Below the pieces are notes generated by a model. That model made no database searches. It had not been told where the DNA came from and saw nothing but the letters and a program-made list of their open reading frames with translations. Source: Ramazzottius varieornatus (taxonomy: Eukaryota; Tardigrada; Eutardigrada; Parachela; Ramazzottiidae). Taken from it: a DNA stretch of 64,000 nucleotides. This document shows positions 32,666 to 43,810 of the stretch, piece by piece. The stretch spans positions 4,523,092-4,587,091 of the forward strand of contig BDGG01000003.1 of the NCBI GenBank assembly GCA_001949185.1, written 5' to 3'. The translations under genes and the position numbers were made by a program. Each line of letters begins with the position of its first letter. Within the stretch, counting starts at the first letter, position 1.

Positions 32666-34863
32666 TTAGCTGTACTGCAAGACACCGGGTTCCACAATAA
32701 AGCAATTCCACAAAACTGCGGCAAGAACAGAGGCAAAATAGATAGACAAAGCTATCCACCAGGTAACGGTGGACGAGAAGCGCTGGTCAAAGTTCTTGAG
32801 CGCTACCAGTCCGACGCACAGTCCAGCTAGTGCTCCCATGAGATGTGCGGTGTAGGACACCGGCAAAGGTGTCGGTTCTGCCGCGTAACGATCCCATATG
32901 GCCACTCCGACATCACAGCTGGCTATGAGCAGCACGCCGACTATCCTGAGCATGCCCAACTCCATCTGAGTGCGGTTCTGAAAAAGACGAACCAAGATTA
33001 ACATTCAATACTCGAGTAAAAGAAGTCGGCAAAGGGAATGCGCGAGTTTTCAGAACCTGCGTACACACACGCTTACTATGTGTACAGTATAATATATGCA
33101 GGCCTGCGAAATGCATCAGTTTTCACAAGCCTGCATACACACAAGTGTGCCAAATGCACGAACAGTTGTATCCAGTTTCATGATACACGACTGATTTTGT
33201 TCGCAACTCTGTACATGTGTTTTAGTAGTAAAGCAGAACAAAGAAATGTGTGGTTATGGTCAACAGGAAGTGTCTGGATTAAGGAATGACATACCAGAAG
33301 GACATTGGCTAGATGGGCGGATAGTAGTGCGTAGACGCCACCGGAGGCTCCGACTAGATACACATCCTGATCAAATACGGAGGTGCCTAGCGAGCCTGAA
33401 ACACGAAACACAACCCCATTATACACAAACTGTCATGCCCAAATGTCCAAAACGTGCCAGGAAATGCGAAACGTCACGCACTGACTGTCTCGAACCGAAT
33501 GGGATTTGAATAGCTGAATTGGTTGCTTTTGAGCACAGTCGATATTCCTCGCGTGGACCAGGAAGTGCATGAACTGACCTGCTATCACACCGGAAAAGTA
33601 TATAACGGCTGTTCGGAAGCTCCCATGGACCATCTCGAGCGGAAGACCCACGAAGACTTGGACGAGTAGGTTGAAGGCGAGGTGGAACCATCTGGGAAAA
33701 AATGACTGTAAACTAGGCGAAAATATACACTGGGAGTTTTGTTTTGCCGAGCGGCGCAATTGTCCAGCTAGTAAAAGTGATAATGTGCGCCCCTGAAAAA
33801 ACCAATCTTGTCGAGTTCTTCCTTGTCGAGCTTTCTATTATCAAAATTAGAGAAATTCCATGGAAGTTGTTCACGTACCCGGCGTGGATAAGAACGTAGG
33901 ACAGAAACCTCCACACTTGTATCCGCTGGTCAGGACGGTAGATGAGGACGCTGTCGACGGGAACAGGACCGATTGTGGACAGCTCTCCCACCGTTATCCA
34001 ATGGTAGACAAAGACCGTCAGCTGCAACAGAGAGAAGTTATGATTACTTAACTCAAAGGCATTCAGTGAAACGAGAAAATTGATTTATGGATCAGTGGAT
34101 GATTCATGCCCAAGCTGTGACATTTCGTGAGTTCTGACCAACGGCCAGCCGATGAAGCCATGTTCCTATCGACCTAATGAGCCTTACGGGCTTCTAGCTC
34201 GCTTCAATCGATGAAATTTCATATCGCGTGTCCGTGTTGATAGTCATAACTTATTTGGAAATCAAGAATGGCCTTCTTTGTCTGGGATGTCCGAATTTCT
34301 ATGCGGTAAAGTCCAGCAAACAAGAACGCCAACTCGGCAAAATCGGTCGAACGGATGAGCCTAAATCATCTCGTACCTGCATACATCAAGCCGCACTTCT
34401 ATCGTGCAGTACAGTATGCAGGTCCCTGGAATTTTTCTTGGCGAATACCTGCATACGCACGCGCACTGTACAAACGAAACACAAACTTGTTGTATGCAGG
34501 TGGGTGAAAGTCTGCAGTTTTCGGCTCACTTCGTTTAGTTTGCTCAAATGCGAAGACTGTTAAAGCAAAAAGGTCAATCTAAGGTTATACCTCTGCGAGA
34601 GTAATAAAGATGATGAAGATTGGAGGCGGCCAGCAGCGGTAATTATCAGCATGGTATCCTCCCAGTCCGTCCTCGATCAAGACCTCCTTGACGGCTTTCT
34701 TGAATATCTTGGGGACCATTGTCTGGTGGCTTGCAGGGACACTGGTCGGCTTGATAAAGCCAAACTCACTCAAGCTACTTTGGTTGTCTTCGGAGCTGCG
34801 GTCACCGTCAGTACTCGAGCTTTGTTTTCGCCACAGTAAGTAGCTATACAAGCCATTATCCAT
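32666..34863 (-). CDS. rhomboid intramembrane serine protease, 313 aa
   Basis: Exons 34863-34591, 34021-33879, 33691-33579, 33395-33295 and 32977-32666 give 314 codons. A Ser-rich cytosolic N-terminus precedes [16 protein letters not shown] (first membrane helix). Then come [42 protein letters not shown], the catalytic serine in GASGG (about Ser194) and the catalytic histidine in AHLMGALAG (about His255). The final helix is [20 protein letters not shown]. This order is that of Drosophila Rhomboid/RHBDL-type secretase rhomboids, which cleave membrane-tethered EGF-like ligands in the Golgi or plasma membrane. Substrates cannot be read from here. Confidence 0.93.
33055..33160. repeat. CCTGCATAC-type inverted repeats, intron of rhomboid
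   Basis: CCTGCGTACACACAC and ATGCAGGCCTGC and GCCTGCATACACACAAG occur within 100 bp in mixed orientation; related motifs recur at 34376-34503. Confidence 0.5.
33741..33836. repeat. GGCGCAC hairpin element 24, degenerate
   Basis: Left core GAGCGGCGCAATTG, right GTGCGCCCCTGAA, right arm CTTGTCGAG twice; rhomboid intron. Confidence 0.7.
34376..34503. repeat. two back-to-back ACCTGCATAC/GTATGCAGGT inverted repeats
   Basis: ACCTGCATACATC pairs with AGTATGCAGGT (34376-34423) and ACCTGCATACGC with TTGTATGCAGGT (34447-34502); intron 1 of rhomboid. Confidence 0.7.
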
Positions 34864-36932
34864 GATGTCGCCGTAAAGCCTGAATCAATGCCGCACGTTT
34901 CATAGACATATTCATACCAAATATTATGTAGTGCACCCGTCTTAGACAAATTCCCAGACAGTACACAAAAGGTCGAGCGACAACAGAAGACCCTTCTTGA
35001 TCTGTCTTTACAGTAATCACAATCAACACATCAATAAAATATTCCAAATTAATTTTTTCATTCAGCTTTGAAAAATACTGTAACTTTCTGTTTACCTGTT
35101 CTGAATCGGCGAACAAAGCGAAGTCTCATACGTCCACTGTGAATCGAAGAAGCGGCTATAATATCATGACACCGTGAACGAAGAAAAGGTTGCACTCAAC
35201 GAAACCTTTGGAGTTGAATATTATTCTTCCCGTATGAGAGAGTTCGCACATTGATTAAGCCATTGCTGGACTGACGGAAATGAGATGATGGCGTTTGGGG
35301 GCTCTGGCGATAATGGCTAGTGTCAGTGGAAGCATAACAGCATCATATTTATGGAGAGGACAGCAGATGTGCGGTAGAGGATCACAGTTGGCTACGCCCT
35401 GTGTCCACTCTCTCGTCGATAGGTTAACAAGGAAGAGAAGCTAACCCCCATCAGAAGAAGTGTACATGTACCGCTCCGCGCGGTCCGAAAGAGAAATTAG
35501 AGCTTGCTTGATCATCCGCAGCGAGCAGCTGGCCCCATCCATGGCCTTCAATTTCGGCAATCATGCATACCCCCAAAATCGTGTTTCGATAATAACACCC
35601 GTGAGCCCCTTCCGACAACTGTCCATTGTTTTAGATCGAAATAACCTCGCGAAAAAAAACGTCATTCGAGGTTTCCGATCTCGGTTTGTTTTCTGGCGTG
35701 CTGGAGAATACTTTTCCTTCTCCAAGTCAGTTTCCCGTCATGGTTCATCAAGTTGTGACTCGTAACTTTAACGGAACAAAATTGTGAACAAAACCCGGAA
35801 GCAACAGGCATGAGCCAAAACTGGTAAGTTGGCCACTCCAGCTTTCGCTCCGGTGACGTCATCGCGTTCGGTATTTACGGGGGACCGACTTAACCTACTT
35901 GGCCCAACCAATTAGTTTCTTGGTTGGCCAGATCCATCCGAATGACTGTTTGTAAAAAGACTGACGAATACTTTATGCGATATTTCGCGAGTTACTAAAG
36001 GTCCCGTTCATTGTTGTTGTGGACTTTGTCGGGTCGGTGGATAAACTGGGAAAGATTTTCGAGCATGGCTTTTTCGCTTTGCTTTGCGTTTATACGTTCT
36101 TGCATGATCACTTTCGGCATGTTACTTGCCCTCTTCCGCTGGGCAGAGAGGCATACGCTATTCGTTCTACATCAGTTGATATCCTTGTCAAAATTGGGCA
36201 CGAAATTAGCCACTTTACAACAAGAAGCCATTGAGCCATTCCGACTGACCCGACAAGGTATACGACCAGGACAAATACACACCCGATATTCTGTCAATAT
36301 GCCCCACTATTCACTACACACCTTATCATGCTAATTAAGTGGCCGTATATGCACTAAAAGTCTAAAGTATCCCTTTTGAATTCCAAAAGTCATAAATCCA
36401 TAACTGACTGCTTTCGTAAAATATGCCTGTCTAGCCTCTCTTTCTGCTCTTCCGACTTTCTCAGTCCGCAGCTTGAATAACCGGTCAATAAAATTCTTTT
36501 CCGGGTCGGAATGTATGGATGACTTTCTTCGAAAACTTGCCTAAAATCAAAACAGTAGCTAAATAGAAAATTACAAGTTAAACGCCTAAGCAGATTGTAA
36601 GGCGGTTTCGGTAATCCTTTCTCTGTTTCTGGCCCTTATTTACACCCGCAAAACCAGTCAATAAGGCGCTCAGAAATCTGTCAGTACATCGGTATCGCAG
36701 ATTCATTGCAGCTGTCAGCGGGACCACCTTCCGTGCTTCGAATGAAGACGCGCCGGTGGTCAAGATGTCATGTAGTGTCAAGATTAGTGAGTTGCCAACA
36801 AACGACCAAAAATGTTCAGCTGAAAAATTGAAAGAGGGTCTTCCGTTAGCCTAGGAGGAACTACATAGTATATGTCCGAAAACGACTTACGCGTCTAAAG
36901 AATGAAAAGGGTGCGCATACTGATATGGGATG
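34864..36932. other. two-kilobase gene-poor stretch
   Basis: Upstream of rhomboid. Several short frames on both strands lack domain signatures or consistent splicing; I assign no gene. Confidence 0.4.
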
Positions 36933-37044
36933 TAGACAAATGATCTGAACCAGATCGGTATACAAGTGGCGCACATTATCAATGTCAGCGGCTGGAAGTG
37001 TGCGCCACTTGAGAAACGGCCTGGCTCAGTCATTTGTCCAGGTT
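36933..37044. repeat. GGCGCAC hairpin element 25
   Basis: Core ACAAGTGGCGCACATT / AGTGTGCGCCACTTGAG with outer arms GTAGACAAATGATC and TCATTTGTCCAG; 290 bp upstream of the atlastin-like ATG. Confidence 0.85.
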
Positions 37045-37332
37045 TTATATGATGCGTAAGAATCGGATCGACGTATTAGTAATGAAGGAACAGCTTCCTG
37101 TCGAAACTTTCAAGTGTCCGTCAGAACATGAAGTTCATATGTTGAGTCAGATCGGATTACAATCAAATCAGATTTGTTCATCGAGGTTTTTCGGGCCTAA
37201 TTTCCACAATGCTAGACACTGGTTCCAAAAAGAAGCGTTATCGGACTTGTCAGCTTCGAGAGGAAGGTTTTCTCAGAAAGTGCCTCAGGCATCTAGCTGG
37301 AGTCTCATTGTTTCTGTGCTATTGTGTCAAGC

Positions 37333-40231
37333 ATGAAAGTACTAACCTTCGTGTTTCTTTGCCTGCTGTACTCCTGCCAGTGCTTCCTGCTCAATCATCG
37401 TCCTCCGTCATCCGGTGGATCCGTTGCTCGTCAGAGAACTGCATCGAGCCAAGGAGGGTCACAGCAGGATGACGACCGGAAGTGCTGGTGTGACCCACGG
37501 ATTACCACCTACAATCATACGAATGCCATACAAGTTGGTTTCCAATTCCATATTTGTAAAAAATTTGGACGAATACCAGCTAACAGCAACCTTTGTTGTC
37601 TGCTGCAGATCGCATCGGTGAACAACGACGGGACACTAGACTTCTCGGGTACGGAAGACTTACTTACGACCTTACGATCCGAGAACTACGCTGGAACTCG
37701 GAATGTCGCCATCGTCGGTATCGTAGGAGCTCATCGAAGTGGTAAGTTCGCCGCTCACAGTTCCCAAAATCTTCAGTAGACGCCTTCTGTTATTTCAGGA
37801 AAATCCACCTTATTGAACATGCTCCACAGATATATGGCTTGCCAGGTACGGCAAGAGATTCCACATGGAAAGCAAAAAACATTTGGGGCGACGCCAAACG
37901 ATTTCACCCAGATCGTCAACTCAAGTAGTGCACGTTTCCATTGTTATTAACTGAGAGAGCGCGCCACTTAGAAAAACGATTTCAAAAGTCGACAGGGCTG
38001 CTTCGTCAAGCGGTGTGTGCTTTCGGTGTTATTGGCGGGAAGTCTGCGCTACTTGGGAAGACGATCTGGTGAATTGGTTTGACGGCTTGTCATTTTCCGC
38101 CAGTAACGGAAGTGTCCTTTCAGGCGCAACCGAGTTCTAACTGGGAAAACCTTGGGCATAGCGAATGGTTACACGAAGATTCGAACATACCTGGCTGTCC
38201 ACGAACCTTCCAAGTATCGTCTCAGCAGTCTCTGTGCACGAAAGGGGCGTGGATATCGAAGTACCCGTACATATTCGGCGAGCAGAACCTGGCTGTCTAC
38301 TTGATGGACACGCAGGGCTTCTTCGACAACAGCCCTCACAGCAAGACTACCGACTCATCCGTCTTCTACCTGGCCAGTCTTCTGTCCTCCACACTGGTAC
38401 TTTCCGATGTCCTGAAACAGGAAAAAGCCAACTGGACGCATGACTCTTGCAGATTTTCAACGTGAAAGGCCATCTGGAAAAACCCCTTACCGAGCACATT
38501 GGAGCTATTACACTTCATCTTGGACGCGGTGTACATAATGAATCGGACCTGGAATCAAGTAACTGAATAACTTTGGAAAACGATTTTGAAGTATTTTCAA
38601 GCGGACAATTTAGCTTGTCGAGCTTACTAACAATGTATAATAATCAACAGGTATTCCCGCCCAGGGTAAACCTCTTCAGCAACTGCTGTTGCTTATCCGC
38701 GACTATCACCTTCAGGCCAAGAGTGGGAAGGAGTACCTGAGGGAGTACCACAATGGTCATCACCGCGGGGCAGTGGAGCAAATTCGGCAAACGTGGACGG
38801 ACACTGAAGCATTCCTACTGCCGATCGTTGCCTTGAATCCGGAACAGCTGCCTACCCATCCAAACGGTAAGTTGCAGTTTCCTGCTGGAGCACTCAAAGT
38901 CATTGGGTCATTCAAAGTCTTGGACAAGGTTTACTGTGCGATATCCGCCATCAACTTACCATACTTCGACCCAGCTCCGCGGCGCAGGACGCGTCCCATC
39001 CTCCTTTCGGTGTTGCACAGTTCGCAGTCTTGGATGGCACGATCCTCGAAGCTCAGAAGTCATACAGATGACGAAAGGCGAAGCAGGGAGTAATCATGAT
39101 CTCCGAGTTTCCAACAGATGATCGTCGTCGACGATGACGACGAAACTATAAAAACGCATAACGAAAGCGCGCGCCGCGCGAGAAAATCGACAACATTGCA
39201 TTACAGACATTATATATCATGTTATGTCATACGTTTTGATACTGTCCCCGTGTACCGTACAGTGTACACGTACCTGTTCCTTACAAGTTACAGTGCAACC
39301 GGAAATGGCGTTCTTTCACTCTAGATTTAAACCCCGCCTTTGAAACCGCGGTCGCTCAGTTGTTCCACACACACTTTTCAAGAAGGTCCCTTCTCAGAAA
39401 AACCGTTTTCAAACATGTGCTGAAAGGAGTGGACCTTGCAGCGCGGCTGGAGGTTTGTGTTCCACACTAGGTCATGACGGACCGGAAATTGCATTACATC
39501 ACTAACCTTACAGGCCTACCTCAAGCACTTGGGAACCGGAAGGCTGCCTGCTGTTCAAGACCTATACGAAGTTAGTTGTGCTTTCCACTTACCCGATTGT
39601 CTGCACACATCGCAGATCGAGGAACTTCAGTCATTCTTGGTTTGCAGACAGAGTGCAAAATCATTGCGGAGTCAGACGCTGCGGAAGCATTCCGTCACTT
39701 CGAAACCGATCTACGAGCAGAGATCGGCTCGCAATGTTCGCTGGTCCCCGAAGACACAATATGCATCATCACGTTGCACCAGAGACTGATACAAAACCGT
39801 ACGTCAAAATTAAAACGTCGGAACCAGAAGAATAATCACCATCTGTTTGGAAACTCGGAGGAGCTGCTCACGCAGAAGGCTGGCATTTTGCTAGAGCGGA
39901 TATTGTTGGAAAGAGCCAATGCGCGCACTGAGATTGCGCTGGCGAATGTGACAAAAGCACTTTCGGTGAGTTCGGTCGTCGTATTTTACCAACTGGCTGC
40001 CAAACTAAAGAATATGTCTTGCCTTTATAGCATGAAAGGGACGACCACAAGATGGTGCTACAAGCTGTTCAAACAGCTCAACAAAATAACGTCCTGCATT
40101 ATTTAATGAACCATCCATTCACAGAGTTCGTTATAGGAATATTCGCAGCAGTCGTTTCACTGTATCTGCTTTACTCCATAGTGGTATGTCTCATCAACAG
40201 GGCCCGTAAACGGAAGGTTGAAGCACTGTAG
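37333..40231 (+). CDS. atlastin/GBP-like GTPase with N-terminal signal sequence, 559 aa
   Basis: Exons 37333-37533, 37609-37741, 37799-37845, 38124-38396, 38453-38558, 38651-38866, 39325-39452, 39514-39570, 39648-39965 and 40031-40231 give 560 codons. Residues 1-18 (MKVLTFVFLCLLYSCQCF) look like a cleavable signal. The G domain contains GAHRSGKS (about 107-114), CTKGAWI as the switch-type Thr, DTQG (189-192) and RD in LLLLIRDYH (about 270), the dynamin-superfamily atlastin/GBP set. The helical middle domain follows with KHVLKGVDLAARLEAYLKHL. A single membrane helix (FVIGIFAAVVSLYLLYSIVVCLI, about 527-549) ends in a basic tail. Atlastins lack a signal and have a two-helix hairpin, so this protein would present its GTPase to the lumen or outside. 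GTPase activity and topology are inferred. Confidence 0.85.
37888..38095. repeat. GGCGCAC hairpin element 26, double, worn
   Basis: Two decayed cores (37921-37974 with AGTAGTGCACG/GCGCGCCACTTAG, and 38008-38058) in an intron of the atlastin-like gene. Confidence 0.7.
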
Positions 40232-40667
40232 AAGTTAGAAGAGATAAGAAACGAAGTCTTGTCAAACTTTGAAGTTTGAACATACCTTGAAGTACATAGC
40301 ACAGTGTAAAAATCTAGAACGATCAGAGGTCGCACTCAACTTCTGGAATCTTCACAGTGACGCTAAAACGAAAATCCTTCAAACGAAAACGAAAAATTTG
40401 TAAAACTTTAAATTACAATGTGGAAATCATCGACTATAGACTCAAAACCTTGAGACCGCGCCGTCGAAAAACTCTAAGAGTCCTCGACCTGCATGTGAAA
40501 ACAACAGCGAAAACGCTACGAGTACAGGGAAGAACATTGTGGTCTGCCAAAGGACACTTAAGCTGAACGAGTGCGTCCAATTCGAGCCTTCTTCACAGAC
40601 TAAAGTAAAGAGAACACAGCCGTTAAGGTTTCATACGAAGAAAGGGATAATAAAAGAGAGGTAGGAC
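40232..40667. other. intergenic, no gene assigned
   Basis: Short Lys/Arg-rich frame at 40357-40566 has no support from splicing or homology. Confidence 0.4.
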
Positions 40668-40868
40668 GTTGGCAGATAATTCCACCCGAACAGTATTTCG
40701 GGTGGCGCACTTTTCCATTATCAGTTACTGACAGGGTGCGCCACTTAGTGAAACGATCTCGAAACTCGACAAGATTGCTTCCTCAAGTGGAGAATAAATT
40801 TTTGTGTTATCGGGGGAAGAGTGCGCCACTTGGAAAAACGATCTGGAGAGAATCCATCTGCCGACGTC
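40668..40868. repeat. GGCGCAC hairpin element 27, double
   Basis: Outer arms GTTGGCAGATAATTCC and ATCCATCTGCCGACGTC. The BTB gene frame on the minus strand ends inside it, so its last codons and stop derive from the repeat if no intron removes them. Confidence 0.85.
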
Positions 40869-42439
40869 GCAAACACCCACGTTGGTAGCGGTGTGCTTCT
40901 TCGCGTTGTACAACGGGTCGTTGGCCAAGAATCCGCTCCAAGTCTCGTGGCCACTGTCTGAGTTCCCATTTCCGCCCAACTTCCTCCTCACCCTGTTCCG
41001 AGAAGTACTCTTGTTCCAGCAGGTTCCCCAACAGTACGATCATCGTTAAGTCCAACTGAGCTCCCAAGCTAAGAATCCCTACAATCCCTTGCATATCCTT
41101 GCCGGTCAGAGCATCTAAAGCCGACTGCGCCATCATGACTTCCCCTATGGCCACCAACTCAAGGAACTGCTTTCCGTGGACGAATCGCATAAAACCTTTC
41201 AAGTTCTCTTCCAGCTTGACCTTCTCAATGCGACCTGTGGTCAAATATGTCTGAATGATCTCTCCGACTTCCGGGTCGAAGTCGCTCTTCATGTACCCTT
41301 GGTCGTGCTCTTTGAAGGAAAAGCAGGACGAGAAGAAGCACCGGAAGAACTGAGAGTGTTCCTCGAGGGTGACACGGTCTGTGACGAAGGGAGTGTCCCT
41401 GAATCGAAGCTTGAAAGTGTCGGCTTCATCGGTGGAGGCTTCGGACCTTCGCTCTTTCAGGCGGACTAGCGTGTCAATGGCATTGCGAGTAATCTTCCGC
41501 ATAGCCGGAAGTAGATCCGTAGTCGGTGTACCGACAGGCAGTTGGACTTCCGCTTCGACGACCGTTCCTTCGAAAGTCGATCCAAAACTGAGCGTACCTA
41601 AACAACAGTAAACCTGAAAAAAATGAAGTACAGAACAGAAGTTGGATACTTACGGAAAGTCGGCAAACAAATTCGGCAAGGTCGTTTTCGCAAGCGGCAC
41701 ACATTCCAAGCCATTAGCACTGGCACCATGCGCCACTCAATCAGACTCGACAAGATTGTTTTCCCAAGTAGCGCACGCTTTTGGTCGATACGACCTAGAA
41801 CGTGCGCCAGCTGGGAAAAAATCTTGTCGAGTCTGCTTGCTGAGCTTCCATTTTTCATCTAATTTCAGTGAACGATTTGCTCACCAATGAGTCGACGAGC
41901 GTTGGTCTTTTCGTCCACAGTCTGTTCCAGTTTTGAGTGAATAGTTTCGTACGCGCCAATCTTTAGCTTGTCCAGTGTGAACGGATGTACTCCCCGCCCA
42001 GTGGCGATGATTTCGCCGCTACAGAACGACGGGACGAGCACATTGCGGACTTCGTTCGATTCCTCATCTGCATAAAATATACACACGTAGGATCATTACG
42101 CAGAACGGCAGACTTTAAAAGTTGAGGAACAAGCACATTGCCAGCTGACGATGACGGTTGCCTCCATTCCAGTTAGGAAGGCCTTTGATTCTTCGTCGAG
42201 ATGGCAGCGAACGGTGATCAAGTTCGATAGGCTTCGAGGCCTGAATGTCCACGGCTGGTCCAAGACTCAGCGCACGATGCCAGACCTGGAGCGTGATCGT
42301 CTGAAAGTACTGATAATCAAGAACCGAATCACAATTTGCTAAAATCAAGATGGCTGAATTCTCACCTGCTGGTGCTGGCAGTGTAATTGTGAATCAAGGA
42401 AGACAGCTGATCCTTCTGCTCGCAGAATATACCCAGATC
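40807..42439 (-). CDS. MATH/BTB-like protein, 5' end unresolved, probable frameshift
   Basis: Supported exons are 42439-42366, 42300-42137, 42067-41885 and 41597-40807. The 41.6-40.9 kb exon reads as a BTB/POZ fold: RFRDTPFVTDRVTLEEHSQF, FFRCFFSSCFSFKE, SDFDPEVGEIIQTYLTTGRI, LELVAIGEVMMAQSALDAL. Upstream beta-rich segments (YILRAEGSAVFLDSQLHC; ITVRCHLDEESKAFLTG) could be a MATH-type domain. In exon 42300-42137 the convincing protein changes frame near 42220, as if one G were inserted in GAACTTGATCACC; the alternative is an acceptor at 42240. BTB proteins often serve as Cul3 adaptors. More N-terminal exons must exist but were not found. The C-terminus runs into hairpin element 27. Confidence 0.6.
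41656..41850. repeat. GGCGCAC hairpin element 28, double
   Basis: AGTCGGCAAACAAATTCGGC left arm, CGAGTCTGCTTGCTGAGC right arm; two cores in the BTB intron. Confidence 0.9.
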
Positions 42440-43139
42440 CTACAGGAAAACGAAGCGCAAAATGTCAGGTTAGAGGCATGAAGAACTTCAGTCCTTCGTT
42501 AGCGCAATGGTATCAGGAGGCCAGGAAGAACTCATACCGCGAAGACGTTGATTTCTTACCGTCATCTAGCCGCACTTTATGTACCAAGGAAGGCGCAGGA
42601 ACTCATCGAACCTCACTGCTATAGCTTGTCTTGAAACGAGCTCTTGTGGACCTGTAATGATAAGAGGCTCCGTCCGGAAATGCAAGTTCGAGGTGAGTGG
42701 TATACTCAGCTTTCCGGGAAGAGAGAAGGTTTCATGGCAGAAAGAAACGCGTATTATGGCGGATTTTCATAATAACGGATTTGGATTCTGGAGTGGCATT
42801 TCGAACAAAATAAAGCCCGGACGCTGTTTTCGCCTCAGGGGCGATCCTATAAGCCTACGGGTGCAACTCAGAACGGCATCGGCCCCGGCTCGGGTGGAGC
42901 TTTTGATACTTTCCCGCCTGACCCCGCCGGGAGCTTTTGGAATTTGCCACGAAAGTTGGACCATAGCGGATCGCACACAGCGCATTGTTATCGTGGGCGT
43001 GGACAAAAGAGACGTCTTGCAGCGGATTTTCGAACTCTTCCTTTGCACCGGAAGTCTGAATGCATGTCGAAGTCGATCTCCCCTCCTTTGGTCTTCTTCA
43101 GCTTATTTCTTTTTTGCACGTAAAGTGAAGCATTTGAAG
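42440..43139. other. ambiguous region between BTB and Cys-rich orphan
   Basis: A 258-codon plus-strand frame (42579-43355) and an opposing 94-codon frame overlap here. Strong donor-like AAGTTCGAG-GTGAGT (42693, +) and TGACG-GTAAG (42560, -) show that exons of one or both neighbours lie here, but phases could not be reconciled. Confidence 0.35.
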
Positions 43140-43782
43140 GGCATATGGCGAGGATGGCAGCTCGCGATTAGGCATAAAAACTATGTTCGAATCAATCGGA
43201 TGGGAACCTTCGTTCTTGATGGGCGTTCATGTTGCTGGGTAAGTCACCTTAATCCTACCTCTGCATCGGTCATTCCGTACCACACTACACATCCATCAGG
43301 CATTTGCTACATGCAAAGCCGGCGGGAATACTTCAGCGGAGTTTCAGGCTTTTAGCTAATTTAGACCGCTAGCGTTTCAGCTGCTTTTAAAGTTGTTGCT
43401 TGCAGAGTTTACGTCTACGCTCCGAGTGTGGGAGAATTCAAGGTGATGCACGCCGTTTTCCAAGGCCAGAACTTTCTTCAGGTACGTTATTCAAATGGAT
43501 GCCTTGGAGCTGTAGAAGGCCAAAGTTCTCATCAATATGAGACCACTGGCGTACTTGTTTCGTCACCTGACTCTTTGCCGCCGGTTATTTAGGCTTGTGC
43601 TATTTTGTTTGGTTTAGATTGTTTTCCGCTGCCTTCGGTATTACAATGGAGAGCTCGCTAACCACTTGAGAAAGGAGCAAGCCGCGAGCAACCTGTCTCT
43701 ATGTCATTGTCCCGAGAACCGTCAGAACTTCTACCTTATCGGGTGCGGAAAAACGAACATGGACCGCAACAAGTTCTGCTAG
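43140..43782 (+). CDS. C-terminal exons of a Cys-containing orphan protein, partial
   Basis: Exons 43140-43238, 43406-43481 and 43618-43782 are in phase and end in TAG. They encode YGEDGSSRLGIKTMFESIG, VYVYAPSVGEFKVMHAVFQG and IVFRCLRYYNGELANHLRK, then a compact Cys cluster CHCPENRQNFYLIGCG and a terminal NKFC. The C-x-C spacing recalls secreted domains such as netrin-like modules, but the match is too weak to name. The N-terminal part was not resolved. The stop lies 28 bp before the GPCR ATG, so the GPCR promoter must overlap this gene or the two share a transcript. Confidence 0.5.
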
Positions 43783-43810
43783 CTCGCTCCTGCTGTTTGG
43801 CGCAGCTATC

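Noticed and set aside
32400-32669. 89-codon plus frame between Rab and rhomboid
   Set aside because: No homology, no splice signals and no polyA; likely chance.
42767-43048. 94-codon minus frame in the ambiguous region
   Set aside because: Lacks fit in phase with the BTB exons and has no domain features.
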